Shown here one piece after another: positions 6,318-8,334 of a stretch of DNA of 8,334 nucleotides. The stretch is taken from assembly GCA_937890875.1 (NCBI GenBank), contig CALAEB010000517.1, positions 1 through 8,334 on the forward strand, in the 5' to 3' direction. Below the pieces are notes generated by a model, which ran no database searches, was not told where the DNA came from, and saw only the letters and a program-made list of their open reading frames with translations. The first letter of the stretch is position 1. Each line of letters begins with the position of its first letter. The stretch comes from an uncultured Anaerolineaceae bacterium. GTDB lineage: Bacteria > Chloroflexota > Anaerolineae > Anaerolineales > Anaerolineaceae. The translations under genes were made by a program, and so were the position numbers.

Positions 6318-7927
6318 AATGGATACCTGCCTGATGGAAAATATTGTGTTAAAAGCGCCCGTACCGCGCCCGCGCCTTGCAGCATCTGCTCGAACATCCT
6401 GGTAATTTTCCAGGCAAGTCCCGCCTCATAAAGGTCTACACCGAAGATGTTCCTGTCGGATAATATCGGCCGCAGGATCTCGCCGCAATCCTGCGGCTTG
6501 GCGCCATCGGTCAGCCGAACATCTTCCAGCGCCTTTTGAAGCTCATCCAACAGTGGATCGCTGCTGACGGACATTTGATTGAGTTTGTCGTCCACACCCA
6601 GCAAATACCTCAGCCAGCCCGCCAGCGCCAGCGGAATAGCCGTCAGGCTGCCGGCAGAGAGATTTTCATCCGCCATATAACTCTTGATGGTCTCACCGAA
6701 GCGGATACCGACCTTCTGGCTGGTATCCGTGGCGATACGTTGAGGTGTGTCGGGGATGAATGGATTCGGCAGCCGCTCCTGGAATACCTCGTCCAAAAAG
6801 TTCCTGGGATGGATGATGCCCGGATCAGTGACTACGGGCAGACCTTCCGTATAGCCGACGGCATAAGCGAGAGCAGAAAGCTGCTCATCCTTCATCTCAT
6901 CCGCGATCAGTTCATAACTCAGCAGACACCCGTAAACGGCGAGTGCCGTGTGCAGCGGATTCAGGCAGGTGGTGACTTTCATTCGTTCCACCTTATTCAC
7001 GGTGTCACGGCTGGTGATAAATACACCGGCCTTGTCCAGCACGGGCCTGCCATTCGGAAATGCGTCCTCAATTACCAGATATTGAGGCGCTTCGGCATTG
7101 ACAAAAGGCGCGATATAGGTGTTCTTTGAAGTTACAATAGGCTCCATATTTTCCACGGAAGCGCTGATGAGCGCCTGTTTCACGTTGTCAGCCGGACGCG
7201 GAGTGATCTTGTCGATCATACTCCACGGAAAGGCGACCTTTTCACGCAGGTAAGACATGAAGCCGTCGTCTGCAAACCCGTTTTGCTTCCATGCGCCGGC
7301 TATTTCCAGAACAGCATGCTGCAGTCTTTCGCCATTTCGGCTGCAATTATCCATGCTGACCAGGGAAATTGGCGCCGCGCCGGCTTGATACCGGCTGAAC
7401 AGCAGTGAGGTGACCACTGACATCACGTGAACGGGCTTCTCCGGACCCTGCTGCATATCGTTTTGGACGGTGTCGAGCGATCTGCCCTCCAAACTGTAAC
7501 CTTTCTCCGTGATGGTGAAGCTGACGATCTGCAGGCAGTCCATCTCAAAATAGGCGCGAAGGGGACGGAGCTCTCTTGTTGTCAATCCCTTTGCAATAGA
7601 ACCGATCACCGACTTCTCCATACGCCCGTCAGCTTTGAGCGTGACCATCAGCGTCAGCGCGTCGTGAGGTTCGTAGATTTTATCAATGATGTCAAAGTCA
7701 AAGGTTTCGACCGCGATGATTCCGGTGTCAGCCATGCCCCGATTCAGCAAATCTTCCTGCAGTGCGGCAATATAGCCGCGGAAGATATTGCCGGCGCCGA
7801 AGTGCAGCCACGAGGGCGCATCCAGCGTATTTTTTCGCATAGTCAGTAAATCATAATCAGGGAGCGCAATTCCCGCTGCTTGCCATGTCGCGCGGTCCTT
7901 TAACCCTTCATAGGATAATTTTGGCAT
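6314..7927 (-). CDS. uxuB: fructuronate reductase, mannitol-dehydrogenase family
   Basis: It probably reduces D-fructuronate to D-mannonate with NADH (EC 1.1.1.57), giving the substrate of the UxuA encoded just after it. The 537-residue protein belongs to the polyol-specific long-chain dehydrogenases. An N-terminal Rossmann segment LHFGAGNIFRGY (41-52) binds the cofactor. SMDNCSRNGERL (191-202), FPWSMIDKITPRP (233-245) and the C-terminal helical domain follow. The catalytic Lys-Asn-His set appears as K317, N323 and H326 in MKVTTCLNPLHTALA. The Lys-to-Asn spacing is one residue longer than the K-x4-N spacing I recall for E. coli UxuB and mannitol dehydrogenase. The ATG follows AAAGGA by about 10 bases. 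The same family includes tagaturonate reductase and mannitol or arabinitol dehydrogenases; the overlap with uxuA favours fructuronate reductase. Confidence 0.92.
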   Translation of the reverse strand: MPKLSYEGLKDRATWQAAGIALPDYDLLTMRKNTLDAPSWLHFGAGNIFRGYIAALQEDLLNRGMADTGIIAVETFDFDIIDKIYEPHDALTLMVTLKADGRMEKSVIGSIAKGLTTRELRPLRAYFEMDCLQIVSFTITEKGYSLEGRSLDTVQNDMQQGPEKPVHVMSVVTSLLFSRYQAGAAPISLVSMDNCSRNGERLQHAVLEIAGAWKQNGFADDGFMSYLREKVAFPWSMIDKITPRPADNVKQALISASVENMEPIVTSKNTYIAPFVNAEAPQYLVIEDAFPNGRPVLDKAGVFITSRDTVNKVERMKVTTCLNPLHTALAVYGCLLSYELIADEMKDEQLSALAYAVGYTEGLPVVTDPGIIHPRNFLDEVFQERLPNPFIPDTPQRIATDTSQKVGIRFGETIKSYMADENLSAGSLTAIPLALAGWLRYLLGVDDKLNQMSVSSDPLLDELQKALEDVRLTDGAKPQDCGEILRPILSDRNIFGVDLYEAGLAWKITRMFEQMLQGAGAVRALLTQYFPSGRYPL

Positions 7928-8088
7928 TCTTCGTTTTCCTTTTTTCTATGAGGTGGAATTGATTTTTATTGATCATTTTTCAAGATAAGTTGGATAAGAT
8001 TCAAGGAACAAGGGAAGCATTAATCGCCGGGACATATGATCGGCATAAAAGTTTTGAAATTCGGGATAACGAAACGGTTGATTCTCAT

Positions 8089-8117
8089 TTTATACATTTC
8101 ACAATGCCCTTTGTAAC
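8089..8117 (-). promoter_or_regulatory. candidate promoter of the uxuBA operon
   Basis: On the minus strand GTTACA (8112-8117) and TATAAA (8089-8094) are separated by 17 bases. Transcription would start near 8082, leaving a leader of about 155 nt before uxuB. I see no convincing GntR- or LacI-type operator palindrome in the leader; the short repeat TTGAT appears twice at 7959-7974. A second TATAAT at 8221-8226 has no matching -35. Confidence 0.5.
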
Positions 8118-8204
8118 TGATTGGGATGTCCTCGCAATATTTTCCGACAGTTTCAGGTTCCCCGTCACATGATTGCAGGCAATTCTCAGTTTTCCATGGC
8201 TATC

Positions 8205-8312
8205 TTATTGAAACGGATTTATTATATCGTATGCTGTACACAATTCCCGCTTTTTTTCAACGGGAATCCAAATTTTGAGAAAGTCATCTGTTTCCTTCTT
8301 TTTTTGCAGCAT
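8205..8312 (-). CDS. possible 35-residue small ORF, or the tail of an upstream gene
   Basis: The minus strand reads AAGGAGGG (8323-8330), ten bases, then ATG at 8310-8312 and 35 codons (MLQKKKETDDFLKIWIPVEK and onward to DIINPFQ) before a TAA at 8205-8207. The Shine-Dalgarno is the strongest in the window, which supports a real start. However, the same frame stays open from the ATG to the right edge, so this could instead be the C-terminus of a longer gene. It is Lys/Glu-rich at first, with no signal peptide or membrane segment. A hairpin, ATTCCCG/CGGGAAT (8243-8249, 8261-8267), lies inside it. I do not recognise it. Confidence 0.4.
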   Translation of the reverse strand: MLQKKKETDDFLKIWIPVEKKRELCTAYDIINPFQ

Positions 8313-8334
8313 GGAATGTTCTCCCTCCTTGGTT

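Noticed and set aside
6536..7129. 197-codon plus-strand ORF
   Set aside because: Antisense to uxuB; the minus-strand frame carries the catalytic and cofactor motifs.
7969..8172. 67-codon plus-strand ORF with a TTG start upstream of uxuB
   Set aside because: GAGGTGG lies about 13 bases upstream, which is too far, and the ORF covers the likely uxuB promoter and leader. No recognisable product; kept only as a remote possibility.

Overview
The window (8,334 bp, moderate GC with AT-rich gaps) reads as a piece of a bacterial chromosome in which every gene I can support lies on the minus strand. The best taxonomic clue is the housekeeping sigma factor at 1440-2645. It is a short RpoD without the long spacer of proteobacterial homologues, and its wording resembles, from memory, Chloroflexota of the class Anaerolineae. 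That placement is an inference, not a search result.

Layout from right to left, which is the direction of transcription. At the right edge (8205-8312) is a possible 35-codon ORF with a strong Shine-Dalgarno, or else the tail of a gene lying outside. A promoter-like pair (8089-8117) and a long leader precede uxuB (6314-7927, fructuronate reductase) and uxuA (5256-6317, mannonate dehydratase). These two share an ATGA overlap and end at a GC-rich hairpin (5183-5215). A 348-bp gap follows, holding a near-perfect 23-bp-arm palindrome (5066-5112) and a promoter candidate. Next is a tightly coupled pair, a P1/S58-family peptidase (3894-4907) and a DegV-family lipid-binding protein (3044-3892), separated by one base. 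A 398-bp gap with no convincing gene contains the rpoD promoter at its rpoD end. rpoD follows and is closed by a small hairpin and then a 19-bp-arm terminator hairpin (1340-1393). After another gap, with a possible small basic ORF and a perfect TATAAT, comes a TPR-repeat protein (1-1041) that runs off the left edge.

Functionally, UxuB and UxuA catalyse consecutive steps of glucuronate breakdown (D-fructuronate to D-mannonate to 2-keto-3-deoxygluconate), so this end of the window is a hexuronate-utilisation operon. The peptidase-DegV pair has no obvious link to it. RpoD is core transcription machinery, and the TPR protein is of unknown role.

The least ordinary features are not genes. The palindromes at 1350-1393 and 5066-5112 share an alignable outer arm ending in TTGTTTTT facing the centre, which suggests a repeated intergenic element. 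I see no CRISPR array, transposase, tRNA or rRNA, and no clear evidence of a new multi-gene system.
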